From: Streptacidiphilus sp041262525
GTDB taxonomy: Bacteria > Actinomycetota > Actinomycetes > Streptomycetales > Streptomycetaceae
Assembly (NCBI RefSeq): GCF_041262525.1
Contig: NZ_JBGCCK010000010.1
Span: 1 to 64,000, forward strand
Length of the DNA stretch: 64,000 nucleotides
Reading direction: 5' to 3'
The notes beneath the pieces were generated by a model. It worked only from the letters and a program-made list of their open reading frames with translations. It had not been told where the DNA came from and did not search any database. Each line of letters opens with the position of its first letter. The stretch's first letter is position 1. Below are positions 34,662 through 42,655 of this stretch, one piece after another. Made by a program: the position numbers and the translations under genes.

Positions 34662-35672
34662 TCAGCGGTCGGGCAGTCCGGGCGCCTTGAACAGGGCCGG
34701 GAGGACGAGCGGGAGGTCGAGCTTGACGCCTGCCTGGAGGCTCGATGCCGCCCGGACGGCGTCGATGGCGATGGCCGCGGAGTTCGGACTGTCCTCGACT
34801 TCCAGCCGGACTTCCATCGAGAACGGCATACCCATGTAGCCGCGCCCTTCGATCCTGATATAGCCGACCTTCCGGTCCCTGAGCTGCGCGATGTGATCGC
34901 TGGGGCCCAGATCCATGGCTGTTTCCGGCGAGACGAGTTCCCGCAGCGCGGTGGCTTTCGTCACCCGCTTCGCAGCGGACCGCCCGGTGTCACGCAGATT
35001 GAGGAAATCGGTATTTCCGCCGATGTTCAATTGGTAGGTGGAGCTCACCGTGACGCCTTGCTGGTGCAACGCCCCGAGCAGCGCCTGATGCACGGTGGTC
35101 GAGCCGATATGGCTCTTCATGTCGTCCCCGAGAAGCGTGAGTCCATTTCGCTCGAATCGCTCCCGCCAGGTGCTGGAGCGACCGAGCCGCGCGGGTGTGC
35201 AATTGACGAGCGAGCAGCCCGCCTCGACCGCCGCTTCGGCATAGAGTTCGGCGGCGTTCTGCGCGCCGGTGGGGAGGTAGATGACCAGGATCTCGGTCGC
35301 GGAATTCCGCAGCTCGGCGGCGACGTCCGACGCCGTTGCCCGATGGGCGAGGTCGTGGACCTGGACGACGCCTGCGAGCGGACCGCTCACGCCGTCCGCC
35401 AACGGGCCCACGGTGACCGGGGGCAGTTCGGTGGGGACGTCGACGTAGTGTGTCGTGCAGTTGGGCTCGACGAGGATTGCCTTTTCCAGCGGCACGCCTA
35501 TTTTTCTGGCATCGACGTCGAATGCGGCGGTTATCCGGATATCGCGCACCGGCACGGATTCAAGCCCCGGCGCGAGGTCGGTGTGCTCGATCGTGCCGTT
35601 GGCGACACCGTGGAGCGCCTGCACTAACGCAGAGCTGCAGTTTCCGACGCCCGCGATCGCTATGTTTGGCAT
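34662..35672 (-). CDS. ino1: myo-Inositol-1-phosphate synthase
   Basis: 336 residues. Converts glucose-6-phosphate to inositol-1-phosphate with internal NAD+ recycling, feeding mycothiol, phosphatidylinositol or specialised products. NAD site IAGVGNCSSALVQAL (residues 5-19), LVNCTPARLG, and the catalytic-core GDDMKSHIGSTTVHQALLGAL plus NIGGNTDFLNL are intact. ATG 35672 follows GGGAGGG. The 5' end and promoter region are less GC-rich than neighbours. It is divergent from a glycosyltransferase/ABC-exporter operon, suggesting a dedicated rather than housekeeping copy (inference). Confidence 0.93.
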   Translation of the reverse strand: MPNIAIAGVGNCSSALVQALHGVANGTIEHTDLAPGLESVPVRDIRITAAFDVDARKIGVPLEKAILVEPNCTTHYVDVPTELPPVTVGPLADGVSGPLAGVVQVHDLAHRATASDVAAELRNSATEILVIYLPTGAQNAAELYAEAAVEAGCSLVNCTPARLGRSSTWRERFERNGLTLLGDDMKSHIGSTTVHQALLGALHQQGVTVSSTYQLNIGGNTDFLNLRDTGRSAAKRVTKATALRELVSPETAMDLGPSDHIAQLRDRKVGYIRIEGRGYMGMPFSMEVRLEVEDSPNSAAIAIDAVRAASSLQAGVKLDLPLVLPALFKAPGLPDR

Positions 35673-35760
35673 ATGCCCGACCCTCCCGTGCTTCTGTCGT
35701 GATGCTGCAGAAGTAGATCCGAGTCTCGAAGCCCGCACAAGGCTTGGTTCGAACTGTCAT

Positions 35761-35825
35761 ATATGTTCCATTGTTCTAGCTTGTCCGAATATGTTCAACG
35801 GGGTCCACATATTGACATGATGTGG
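35761..35825. promoter_or_regulatory. Divergent regulatory region with repeats
   Basis: Two direct ATATGTTC boxes (35761-35768 and 35789-35796, 28 bases apart) and an inverted repeat CCACAT...ATGTGG (35805-35810 and 35820-35825) that encloses TTGACA (35812-35817), a consensus -35 for the rightward operon. The region is AT-richer than average. Likely a shared control region for ino1 and the exporter operon. Confidence 0.45.
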
Positions 35826-35847
35826 GGCGTGCGGTTCGCTTACCATC

Positions 35848-37002
35848 GTGACCGAACCCGGCAACGCGCAGACAAAAGCAGGGAAGGCCGAATCCGCGCC
35901 GCAGGTCCACTTATCGGCCGCCGTGATGGCGCATCCGAGCCGTGCGCGCGCAGCCCGTCGACTCCGGGCCGAGCTCGCCGAACTGGCGCCCGCAGTCGTA
36001 TTCGATCCGGATCCGCAGGGGCCGCCGAGCGCACTGCGTACCGCCCGCCGGGCCTGGAACACGGTCGCACCCGGCGCCACCCACCACCTCGTGCTCCAGG
36101 ACGACGCTGTTCCGAGCGCCGGCTTCGCCGCCCAGGCGGCGGCAGCAGCGCAGGCCAGACCCGACGACGGACTCGCGTTCTTCACCGAGTGGGGGTCGCG
36201 GACCGCGCACATGGTCCGCATCGCGGCCCTCACCGGCGCCTCGTGGGCGCGGGCCGTGGACGAGTACGTGCCCGCCCCCGCACTGCTGCTGCCCGCGCAC
36301 CTCGCCCGTGGCTTCGACGACTACGCCGAGCTCAAGGCGGACCCGGCCACCCCCGACGACGTCGTCCTCGACGACTACCTGCGCGAACTCGGCGTCCGCA
36401 CGTACGTCTCCGTGCCGAACCTGGCCGACCACCTGGAGACGCCCAGCCTCACCGGTAACGACCACATGGGCGCGCGCCGCTGCGTCTGCCTGCCCGCCGA
36501 GGGCGACTCCCCCGTCGACTGGACCGGGCCCACGGTCGAGGCGCTGCCGATGGTGCCTCAGTTCTCCTGGTGGGAGGGGCTCTCCTGCATCCGGGTCCGC
36601 GACGGCGACAGCGACCGCGACCGCGACCGCGACCGGTACAGGAAGGAGTGGACCGCGCCGATCCTGGCCGCTCGCGGGCTCACGGCCGCCGAGCTGGACG
36701 CGGCGTGCCGGGCGGCGGTCCCGGCGGCGGTGCGTGAGATCGTCAGCGAGATGCTGATCGCGCAGTGGTGGCTGACCGCGTGCGCGCTCGGTGTGGTCGT
36801 GGCCGATCTCGGCCTGCCTGCCGAGCGCATCCCGGACGCGGCCCGGCAGCCGGTCGCGGCTCGGGCCCTGGCGACGATGTTCCCCGGCGGGGTCAGACGG
36901 TTCCTGCCGGTCCGTCAGTTCGAGCGGGCGGGCGAGCTCATGGTGGAGCCGCTGGTCGCGGCACTGTGCCTGGGAGCCCGCTACGGCGGAGGCAGTCCTT
37001 GA
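35848..37002 (+). CDS. Putative GT-A-type glycosyltransferase with a unique C-terminal domain
   Basis: 384 residues, GTG start. Residues 20-200 look like a GT-A (GT25/LOS-type) transferase: SAAVMAHPSRARAARRL, WNTVAPGATHHLVLQDDAVPSAGF with a DDA in the DxD position, and PSLTGNDHMGARRCVCL closing the domain. The remaining roughly 180 residues are alanine-rich and helical with no recognised family. Between them is a DSDRDRDRDRDR stretch encoded by a GACCGC hexamer repeat. First gene of a coupled set with an ABC exporter and divergent from inositol-phosphate synthase. Acceptor unknown; glycosylation of an exported product is inference. Confidence 0.55.
   Translation: MTEPGNAQTKAGKAESAPQVHLSAAVMAHPSRARAARRLRAELAELAPAVVFDPDPQGPPSALRTARRAWNTVAPGATHHLVLQDDAVPSAGFAAQAAAAAQARPDDGLAFFTEWGSRTAHMVRIAALTGASWARAVDEYVPAPALLLPAHLARGFDDYAELKADPATPDDVVLDDYLRELGVRTYVSVPNLADHLETPSLTGNDHMGARRCVCLPAEGDSPVDWTGPTVEALPMVPQFSWWEGLSCIRVRDGDSDRDRDRDRYRKEWTAPILAARGLTAAELDAACRAAVPAAVREIVSEMLIAQWWLTACALGVVVADLGLPAERIPDAARQPVAARALATMFPGGVRRFLPVRQFERAGELMVEPLVAALCLGARYGGGSP
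36612..36636. repeat. In-frame GACCGC hexanucleotide repeat
   Basis: About four tandem GACCGC units inside the glycosyltransferase-like gene, coding alternating Asp-Arg. Length change in steps of six would keep the frame. Confidence 0.7.
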
Positions 37003-37053
37003 CCTTAACGTTGGCCTTGACCTCAACGTTGACCTTGACCTTGACCTTGACCG
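36998..37053. repeat. TTGACC hexanucleotide repeat array before the ABC exporter
   Basis: Seven or so TTGACC-like units (some degenerate as TTAACG, TTGGCC or TCAACG) begin at the glycosyltransferase stop codon and run to 37 bases before the ABC ATPase start. A simple-sequence tract in the leader between coupled genes. I see no gene in it. Confidence 0.7.
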
Positions 37054-37096
37054 CCCGGTCGGGCAGCGCTGGAGACAGCGCGGGGAGGGTCCCGGC

Positions 37097-38074
37097 ATGA
37101 CCGCGATCGACGTGAGCGAGGTGAGCAAGCGCTTCCGCGGACGCGGGCCGTTGATCCGGCGCTGGAGGGCGACGCCGCCGGAGACCGTCGCCCTCGACCG
37201 GGTGAGCCTGGGGATCGACTCCGGCGAGTTCGTCGGGCTGCTCGGCCGGAACGGCGCAGGGAAGTCGACGCTGATCCGGGTGATGACCGGGTTGATGGTG
37301 CCGGACGCGGGGCAGGTACGGGTGCTCGGGCTGGACCCGAACCGGGACCAGGTGCGGAACGCGCGCAATATCGGCGTGACCTTCGGCCAGCGCACCCAGC
37401 TCTGGTGGGACCTGCGCGCCCGCGACTCGTTCGAGATCCTGCGGGACATGCACGGTCTGCCCGCGACGACGTATGCCGGGCGGATGCGTGAACTCGACGA
37501 CGTTCTCGGCCTGTCCGGGTTCTGGGACACGCAGGCGCGACACCTCTCGCTCGGCCAGCGGGTGCGCTGCGACCTGGCCGCCGCCCTGCTGCACCGGCCC
37601 CGAGTGCTCTTCCTCGACGAGCCGACCATCGGCCTGGACATCCTGGTGAACGACCAGGTCCGGGCGATGCTCGCGGACCTGGCCCGCACCGGGGACCACG
37701 CCATCGTCCTGACCACCCATGACGTGGCCGACGTCGAAGCGCTCTGCCCCCGGATCGTCCTGATCGACCACGGGAAGACGCTCTTCGACGGGACTCTCGC
37801 CGACCTGACCAGGATCGGCGCCCGCCGACGAACCGTCGTGGTCGAGCTGGCCGCAGGCAAAGGCCCCCCGAGCCGGATACCGGACGCCCGGCTGCTGGAG
37901 CTCGACGGCGCCCGAGCCACCTACGCGCTCGAACCCGGCGTGAGCCAGGCCGACTTCGCGGCCCGACTGCTCGCCGCCGACGAGGTGCGCGCCATCGACT
38001 TCGACGGCGTCCGGCTTGAGGACGTCCTGCGCTCGATCTACGCGGGCGACCGCAGTCTGCTCAGCGCCCCGTGA
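37097..38074 (+). CDS. ABC exporter ATP-binding protein (COG4586 type)
   Basis: 325 residues. Walker A GRNGAGKS (about 52-59), Q-loop TFGQRTQLWWDL, signature LSLGQRVRCDLAAALL, Walker B VLFLDEPTIGLD and switch TTHDVADV. The WWDLxAxDSF region and C-terminal extension resemble the ATPases that pair with two ABC-2-like permeases (COG4587/COG3694). GGGGAGGG precedes the ATG. The stop overlaps the first permease as GTGA. Confidence 0.9.
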   Translation: MTAIDVSEVSKRFRGRGPLIRRWRATPPETVALDRVSLGIDSGEFVGLLGRNGAGKSTLIRVMTGLMVPDAGQVRVLGLDPNRDQVRNARNIGVTFGQRTQLWWDLRARDSFEILRDMHGLPATTYAGRMRELDDVLGLSGFWDTQARHLSLGQRVRCDLAAALLHRPRVLFLDEPTIGLDILVNDQVRAMLADLARTGDHAIVLTTHDVADVEALCPRIVLIDHGKTLFDGTLADLTRIGARRRTVVVELAAGKGPPSRIPDARLLELDGARATYALEPGVSQADFAARLLAADEVRAIDFDGVRLEDVLRSIYAGDRSLLSAP

Positions 38075-38868
38075 CGACGCGCGTCCACCGGCTGGCCCGG
38101 ATCGCGCCGCTCGCCGAGTGCATGCGCGGCACCCGCCTGGCCACGACGGGATTCGTCGTCGCCACCCAGGTCCTCCTGTACGCCGAACTGTGGCGGGCGT
38201 TGTACGCGCACACCGCGAGCGTGGCCGGACTGGACGTCCGACAGGCCGTCACGTACTCCACCCTGGCTGCCCTGGCCACCACCGCGCGCACGATGCGCGG
38301 CGCGACCGGGGAGTCCGTGAAGACGCGGATCCTGGACGGCTCGATCGCGTACTGGTTCCTCCGTCCGGTGAGCGCGCGCCGTTACCGAGCCTGGTACGGG
38401 GTGGGCGAGGCCCTGTACTCCTCGGCCTGGGTGGTCGGCGGGCTCGCGCTCGGGCTGGGCCTGGGGCTGGTCGCGCCTCCGGCGTCGGCGGCGGTGGCCG
38501 CGGTGTCGGCGGTCAGCTTCGGGCTCGGCCTGGTGGTGTTGTACTGCCTGACCGTGTTGATCGACATTGCTGCCTTCTGGACGGTCTCTACGGACGGGGT
38601 CACCCGCTGCTACGAGTTCGTGCAGTCACTGCTGTCCGGGGCGCTGATACCCCTCTGGTTCTTCCCCGGATGGCTCGGTGGCGTGGCGGCCGGCTTGCCG
38701 TTCGCGGCCGGGGTGTCGACGCCGATCTCGCTGTACGCGGGGCGCATTCGGCTGGCTGACGCGGTGCCGGCGCTGGCCGGGCAGGCGGGCTGGTGTCTCG
38801 CGCTCGCGATGGTCACGGCCCTCGGCTGGCGTCGCGCCGGACGTCGGCTGGTGGTGCTCGGCGGATGA
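38071..38868 (+). CDS. ABC-2-type exporter permease, subunit 1
   Basis: 265 residues, about six membrane spans. The cytoplasmic segment LDGSIAYWFLRPVSARRYRAW carries the LVRPxP-like motif of COG4587 permeases, and ALIPLWFFPGWLGGVAAGLPFAAGVSTPISLY is a typical late span pair. GTG start overlaps the ATPase stop by 4 bp; its own stop overlaps the second permease by ATGA. Works with the ATPase and second permease to export an unknown substrate. Confidence 0.85.
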   Translation: MTTRVHRLARIAPLAECMRGTRLATTGFVVATQVLLYAELWRALYAHTASVAGLDVRQAVTYSTLAALATTARTMRGATGESVKTRILDGSIAYWFLRPVSARRYRAWYGVGEALYSSAWVVGGLALGLGLGLVAPPASAAVAAVSAVSFGLGLVVLYCLTVLIDIAAFWTVSTDGVTRCYEFVQSLLSGALIPLWFFPGWLGGVAAGLPFAAGVSTPISLYAGRIRLADAVPALAGQAGWCLALAMVTALGWRRAGRRLVVLGG

Positions 38869-39695
38869 CGGTTGCCACGCGGGTGCGCCGCGCCGCGCGG
38901 ATCGCCCGGGTCGCGCGGGTCGCCGCTCGGGCGGGTCTGCGGGAGCGCCTGGCCAACAAGGGGGACTTCGCGCTGGCGATCGTGAACGGGGTGACGTACC
39001 AGATCACGGTGCTGCTCTTCGCGACCGTCGTGTTCACCCGCTTTCCCGCGCTGGCCGGCTGGACGGTCGGGCAGGTGCTGCTGGTGAGCAGCGTCCGGCT
39101 GCTCGCGCACTCCCTGTTCGTTCTCGGCTTCACGAATCTGAGGGAGATTCCGTACCTGATCCGGCAGGGGCGGTTCGACAGCTTCCTGGTCCGTCCGGCG
39201 CCGGTATTCCTCCAGGTGTGCACCAGCCGGTTTCCGCTCAACGCGGTGGGAGATCTGGCGGTGGCGGCGACGTCGCTCGGGGTCTGCCTTTCGATGCTGC
39301 GGTGGGACTGGACGATCGCACGGGTCTGCTTCCTCGTCCTCGCGGTGGTGAGCGGGGCCGTCCTCGAGCTCGCGCTCGCGCTGTGCGCGGCGGGCATCGT
39401 GCTGCGCCGCCCCGGCAGCGAAGCGCTGTTCTCCTGGCTGGACACGGTGATCGGTACCTTCGGCAACTACCCGCTGAACGTCTTTCCCGCGGTGCTGCGG
39501 GCGGCGTTCACGTTCGTGGTGCCGGTGGCGTTCGTGGCGTTCTATCCAGTGGCGAAGGTGCTGGGGAAGGCGCAGTCCGTGCCGTACGGTCCGGCGCTGA
39601 CGCTGGTGGCGCCGGTCGTCGCAGTCGCGTGGCTCGGAGTCGGGGGCTGGGCGTGGCGCGTCGGCCTTCGGTCGTACCGGCGACGGGGGTGGTAG
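38865..39695 (+). CDS. ABC-2-type exporter permease, subunit 2
   Basis: 276 residues, about six spans, COG3694 type: IPYLIRQGRFDSFLVRPAPVFLQVCTSRFPLNAVGD contains the conserved FDxFLVRPxP motif, and FGNYPLNVFPAVLRAAFTFVVPVAFVAFYP is the characteristic C-terminal part. The very basic N terminus has arginine/alanine repeats. Last gene of the coupled exporter operon. Confidence 0.87.
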   Translation: MTVATRVRRAARIARVARVAARAGLRERLANKGDFALAIVNGVTYQITVLLFATVVFTRFPALAGWTVGQVLLVSSVRLLAHSLFVLGFTNLREIPYLIRQGRFDSFLVRPAPVFLQVCTSRFPLNAVGDLAVAATSLGVCLSMLRWDWTIARVCFLVLAVVSGAVLELALALCAAGIVLRRPGSEALFSWLDTVIGTFGNYPLNVFPAVLRAAFTFVVPVAFVAFYPVAKVLGKAQSVPYGPALTLVAPVVAVAWLGVGGWAWRVGLRSYRRRGW

Positions 39696-39731
39696 CGAGG
39701 CAGTACCCCACTCGGGCTACACGCTCCCGGA

Positions 39732-40535
39732 TCACAGACGGGGGCGCGTAGCCCTGGTCGGCGAAACGGACCGGCGACGCGCGAGATGAACGGTGATGTC
39801 AGCGGCGATCTCGACCCTCTCGGGAAGGACCTGCGCGATCGCGTCATACGCCTGACGTTGCCTGGACTGAGGCAGTTGGAGATACGCCGAGACAGTCGAC
39901 AGGTGACCGATGTAGTGCGACGCGCCCATGGTCAAGCGCCGCTCGACCACGGCCTGCCGAACGTCGCAGAACAGCGGAGACCGTTGCAGCTCCGTGCCCG
40001 GCCACTGCATCTGCTCATCCGGAGCGGTCCCGTCGGGAGAGGGAAACTCATCGCTTTCCAGAAATGGCGCCCGTGCCGCACACACAGCTTCCTCAACAGC
40101 CGGGTCCGCCAGCTGAACCGGACCGCCGAACGAGGCGAACACCCCCTCTGGTTCCAATAGGGCAGCCACGCTCGACCACCGACCCTCCGGGCGGGTCCAG
40201 TGCAGGGCTGCTGCCGCATAGACCAGCCCGTACGTTTCACCGGGCCGCAGGTCCTCGAACGCGGCCCGGACGGTTCTCACGTCGGCAGGCACCGACTTGC
40301 GCAGCTCGGTGAGCATGGCCGCGTCGGGCTCCGTCGCCGTGACCATCACCCCGTGCTCGGCGAACAGGCGGGTTGCCTTGCCGGTCCCTGCACCGATTTC
40401 CAGCGCAGTCCGAACCGGCCGGCCCGCATACGTCATCACCAGGTCGAAGAGCTCTTTGGGGTACCCCGGCCGGAACCGTTCGTAGGCTTCCGCGATTGCG
40501 CCGAAACTCAGTGCACGAGCAGACATGCCGAGCAT
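39732..40535 (-). CDS. Class I SAM-dependent methyltransferase
   Basis: 267 residues. Motif I LEIGAGTGKATRLFAEHG (about 44-61), motif II VMVTATEPDAAM, and YAAAALHWTRPEGRW typical of Methyltransf_11/25 enzymes. ATG 40535 or ATG 40526 could be the start. Converges on the exporter operon 36 bases away and diverges from a VOC protein. Substrate unknown. Confidence 0.86.
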   Translation of the reverse strand: MLGMSARALSFGAIAEAYERFRPGYPKELFDLVMTYAGRPVRTALEIGAGTGKATRLFAEHGVMVTATEPDAAMLTELRKSVPADVRTVRAAFEDLRPGETYGLVYAAAALHWTRPEGRWSSVAALLEPEGVFASFGGPVQLADPAVEEAVCAARAPFLESDEFPSPDGTAPDEQMQWPGTELQRSPLFCDVRQAVVERRLTMGASHYIGHLSTVSAYLQLPQSRQRQAYDAIAQVLPERVEIAADITVHLARRRSVSPTRATRPRL

Positions 40536-40591
40536 CGTGACACGAGCGGCGCAGACGGCGCTTCGGCTTTCCGTCCTGGCAGGATGGCGGC

Positions 40592-40945
40592 ATGGAACGT
40601 GTGCTGGGAATCGGTGGTTACTTCCTGCGGGCCGCCGACCCGGCGGCCCTGGGCGCGTGGTATCGCGATTGCCTGGGCCTGGACGCCGATGAGTACGGCC
40701 TGTGGCGTCAGGAAACCGGGCTGACGGTGTTCGCGACGTTCGAGTCCGGGACCGACTACTTCGGGTCCCGCGCCCAGCAGACCATGCTCAACTTCCGGGT
40801 CCGCGACCTGGATGCGATGCTCGCGCAATTGCGCGAGCAGGAAGCGGACGTGGCTGGAGAGACGCAGGACATGGAGGGTGTCGGTCGCTTCGGCTGGGTC
40901 ACCGATCCTGAAGGCAATCGCGTCGAGCTGTGGCAGCCCGCCTGA
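40592..40945 (+). CDS. VOC-family (glyoxalase/bleomycin-resistance fold) protein
   Basis: 117 residues, one compact vicinal-oxygen-chelate module pair: YFLRAADPAALGAWYRDCLGL at the N terminus and FGWVTDPEGNRVELWQP at the C terminus, whose Glu is the usual metal ligand. Small stand-alone VOC enzymes act on glyoxals, dioxygenase substrates or antibiotics; here unknown. Confidence 0.88.
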   Translation: MERVLGIGGYFLRAADPAALGAWYRDCLGLDADEYGLWRQETGLTVFATFESGTDYFGSRAQQTMLNFRVRDLDAMLAQLREQEADVAGETQDMEGVGRFGWVTDPEGNRVELWQPA

Positions 40946-40967
40946 CCGCGCCTTCACGTGCGCGACG

Positions 40968-41414
40968 TCAGCTTTGGCCGGGCGGCCTCCGTTCGGCGAC
41001 GGCGCGCAGGCGCTCACGGAGCGGTTCGACGTCCGGGCCGGTGCCGAAGACTTCTTCGTCGGCCCGGCGCGCGGCGGCGATGCAGGTGCGGAGGACCTCC
41101 TTGCCCTCCGCCGTGAGCGCCAGGCGCTGGCGGCGGGCGTCCTCCGGGTCGGCTGCTCGGGTGAGCAGGCCACGTTCTTCCAGGGTGCGGACCAGCTTCG
41201 AGGTCATCATCCGGTCCATCCGGGCGAAGTCCGCAACCTGCTGCTGCGTCGGCGCCGTGCCGTCCGTGCCCGCCAGCAGGCTGACCGCCGACAGGACGTT
41301 GAACTGCGGGTAGGTCGCCTCTCCGAGGCCCGCTTCGCAGGCTTGGCGCCAGACGAGGGCCGCGTGGTGCAGCCAGTAGCCCGGGCTGGCATGCGGGCCG
41401 CGATAGTCGATCAT
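40968..41414 (-). CDS. MarR-family transcriptional regulator
   Basis: 148 residues. Winged helix: QQQVADFARMDRMMTSKLVRTLEERGLLTRAADPEDARRQRLALTAEGKEVL (about 60-111). The ATG at 41414 overlaps the stop of the SRPBCC gene (ATGA), so the two are one coupled operon. It probably represses its own operon through the paired sites at 41876-41910. Confidence 0.9.
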   Translation of the reverse strand: MIDYRGPHASPGYWLHHAALVWRQACEAGLGEATYPQFNVLSAVSLLAGTDGTAPTQQQVADFARMDRMMTSKLVRTLEERGLLTRAADPEDARRQRLALTAEGKEVLRTCIAAARRADEEVFGTGPDVEPLRERLRAVAERRPPGQS

Positions 41415-41848
41415 GGCGACGACTCTGCCAGGCGGTTCGCCTCCGCCGCCAACGCCTCGAAGGACGGCAGGACTTCGCGGCGGATGCGGCGGGCGTAGTA
41501 GAGGCGGAACGCGATCGCGAGCGGGCCGGTGGCCGTGTAGTTCTTGGTCAGGCGGACTCGGCCGTTTCCCAGGTCCGTCAGTGCGTGGTCGATCACCAGC
41601 GTGCCGCCCGGCAGCGGCGTCGTCGCCTGCCAGCGCCTGCCTTCCTCGACCGCCGTCAGCGTGATGCGGTTGCGGCCGTAGCCCCTCTGCTTGCTCCAGC
41701 CCTGCGTTCCGACCGTGAACGGGCCGTCGAGCTTCGACTCCTCCTCGCGCGGGTCCCACTCCGGGAAGCGGTCGAAGTCCGACCAGACGCGCCAGACCAT
41801 CGCGGCGTCTGCTTCGGCCGTGGTTTCCACTCGCACGTCGTGGTGCAT
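41411..41848 (-). CDS. SRPBCC-family protein (polyketide cyclase/START-like fold)
   Basis: 145 residues. Hydrophobic ligand-binding helix-grip fold: HDVRVETTAEADAAMVWRVWSDFDRFPEWDP at the start, WSKQRGYGRNRITLTAVEEGRRW in the middle, and a final helix EVLPSFEALAAEANRLAE. Often sequesters or modifies small hydrophobic compounds. First gene of the operon with MarR; a good promoter precedes it. Confidence 0.88.
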   Translation of the reverse strand: MHHDVRVETTAEADAAMVWRVWSDFDRFPEWDPREEESKLDGPFTVGTQGWSKQRGYGRNRITLTAVEEGRRWQATTPLPGGTLVIDHALTDLGNGRVRLTKNYTATGPLAIAFRLYYARRIRREVLPSFEALAAEANRLAESSP

Positions 41849-41875
41849 GGCCGTGCCTCCTTCGGAAGCTTTTCG

Positions 41876-41915
41876 TTGTCGTGACTACAGTATTAGTTGT
41901 CGCGACGACAGTCAA
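41876..41915 (-). promoter_or_regulatory. SRPBCC-MarR promoter with two overlapping operators
   Basis: On the minus strand TTGACT (41910-41915), a 17-base spacer and TACTGT (41887-41892) form a near-consensus promoter. Two related dyads, TTGTCGCGACGACA (41897-41910, within the spacer) and TTGTCGTGACTACA (41876-41889, over the -10 and start), lie exactly 21 bp apart, two helical turns. This is a textbook layout for MarR autorepression. Confidence 0.75.
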
Positions 41916-41927
41916 GGGAAATCATCT

Positions 41928-42031
41928 GGGTGCCACGTGGTGCCATGCTCTCGCACTCATGGCACCACTGGTGACCTGCCAATACGCCGCGCTGAGCCAA
42001 ATGGGCTTGTACTGGTGCCAAAGTGGTGCCA
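41928..42031. promoter_or_regulatory. Five TGGTGCCA-type boxes upstream of the RHH operon
   Basis: GGGTGCCA (41928-41935), TGGTGCCA (41938-41945), its inverse TGGCACCA (41960-41967), TGGTGCCA (42013-42020) and TGGTGCCA (42024-42031). The first two start 10 bp apart and the last two 11 bp apart; boxes two and three also form an 11-bp perfect inverted repeat (41937-41947 / 41958-41968). Helically phased short boxes are typical of ribbon-helix-helix repressors, and the first gene downstream encodes one. Confidence 0.75.
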
Positions 42032-42041
42032 TCTTTGAGCC

Positions 42042-42569
42042 ATGGAACTCACCCAGTACGTCGAAAACCTCCGCCGCGAACTGACGACCGCGGCCGAGGT
42101 CGGCGGCGAGGACGCCCGAGCGCTCGCCGACCGGCTCCTCCCCCCGCTCGACGCCGCGGTGCGACTCACCCTGCTGGACGCGCTCTCCGACGCCGCCGAG
42201 GAGATCTCCGCCGAACTCGCGCCCGGCTCGGTCGATGTCCGGCTGCGGGGCGGGACGGCTGCGTTCGTCGTGACGCCACCCCCCGCCGCTGCAGTCGCCG
42301 ACGAGGCCCCGGCCGCCACCGCCTCGGTGCGGCTGCCCTTCGCCGAAGGCGACGACGCCGCCATGGTCCGGATCAACCTGCGGCTGCCCGCCAACCTCAA
42401 GGCCCTGATCGAGGACGCCGCCGCCGGCGCCGGGCTCTCCGTCAACGCCTGGATCGTCCGATCCGCCGCAGCCGGGCTCGCCAACGAGGGCCGGCTGGCC
42501 GCGCGGCCTGCCCCCGCGCAGAAACCCGGCCGGATCGTCGGAGAGAGCTACAGCGGCTGGGCCCGCTGA
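42042..42569 (+). CDS. Ribbon-helix-helix (HicB/Arc-like) DNA-binding protein
   Basis: 175 residues. The N-terminal two thirds are helical, with an alanine/proline-rich linker. The C-terminal RHH domain reads VRINLRLPANLKALIEDAAAGAGLSVNAWIVRSAAAGL (about 108-145), the pattern annotated as HicB-like antitoxin, but no HicA toxin gene is adjacent. The TGGTGCCA boxes immediately upstream make autorepression likely. First gene of an operon with DUF4097 and DrrAB-like genes. Confidence 0.82.
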   Translation: MELTQYVENLRRELTTAAEVGGEDARALADRLLPPLDAAVRLTLLDALSDAAEEISAELAPGSVDVRLRGGTAAFVVTPPPAAAVADEAPAATASVRLPFAEGDDAAMVRINLRLPANLKALIEDAAAGAGLSVNAWIVRSAAAGLANEGRLAARPAPAQKPGRIVGESYSGWAR

Positions 42570-42655
42570 TCCCCGAACAACATCACAGCCCGGCACCACT
42601 GCACGACCGACGCAGAACCCACCGGCCAAGGCCGTCCTGAGCGAAGGAACCCGAG

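Noticed and set aside
34642..34670. Possible terminator CCGACC...GGTCGG at the ino1 3' end
   Set aside because: The stem is short and overlaps the stop codon region, with no following T-rich tract; too weak to call.
36998..37053. TTGACC repeats considered as multiple -35 boxes or an iteron origin
   Set aside because: No matching -10 elements, replication gene or AT-rich unwinding region is present. Simple-sequence expansion explains it better.
35911..37920. 669-codon minus-strand frame opposite the GT/ABC genes
   Set aside because: Serine/arginine low-complexity translation with no motifs, while the plus strand carries a clear ABC ATPase.
42042..42569. HicB-like domain considered as the antitoxin of a HicAB pair
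   Set aside because: No HicA-sized gene is adjacent. The operon context is an exporter and the boxes upstream fit a plain repressor.
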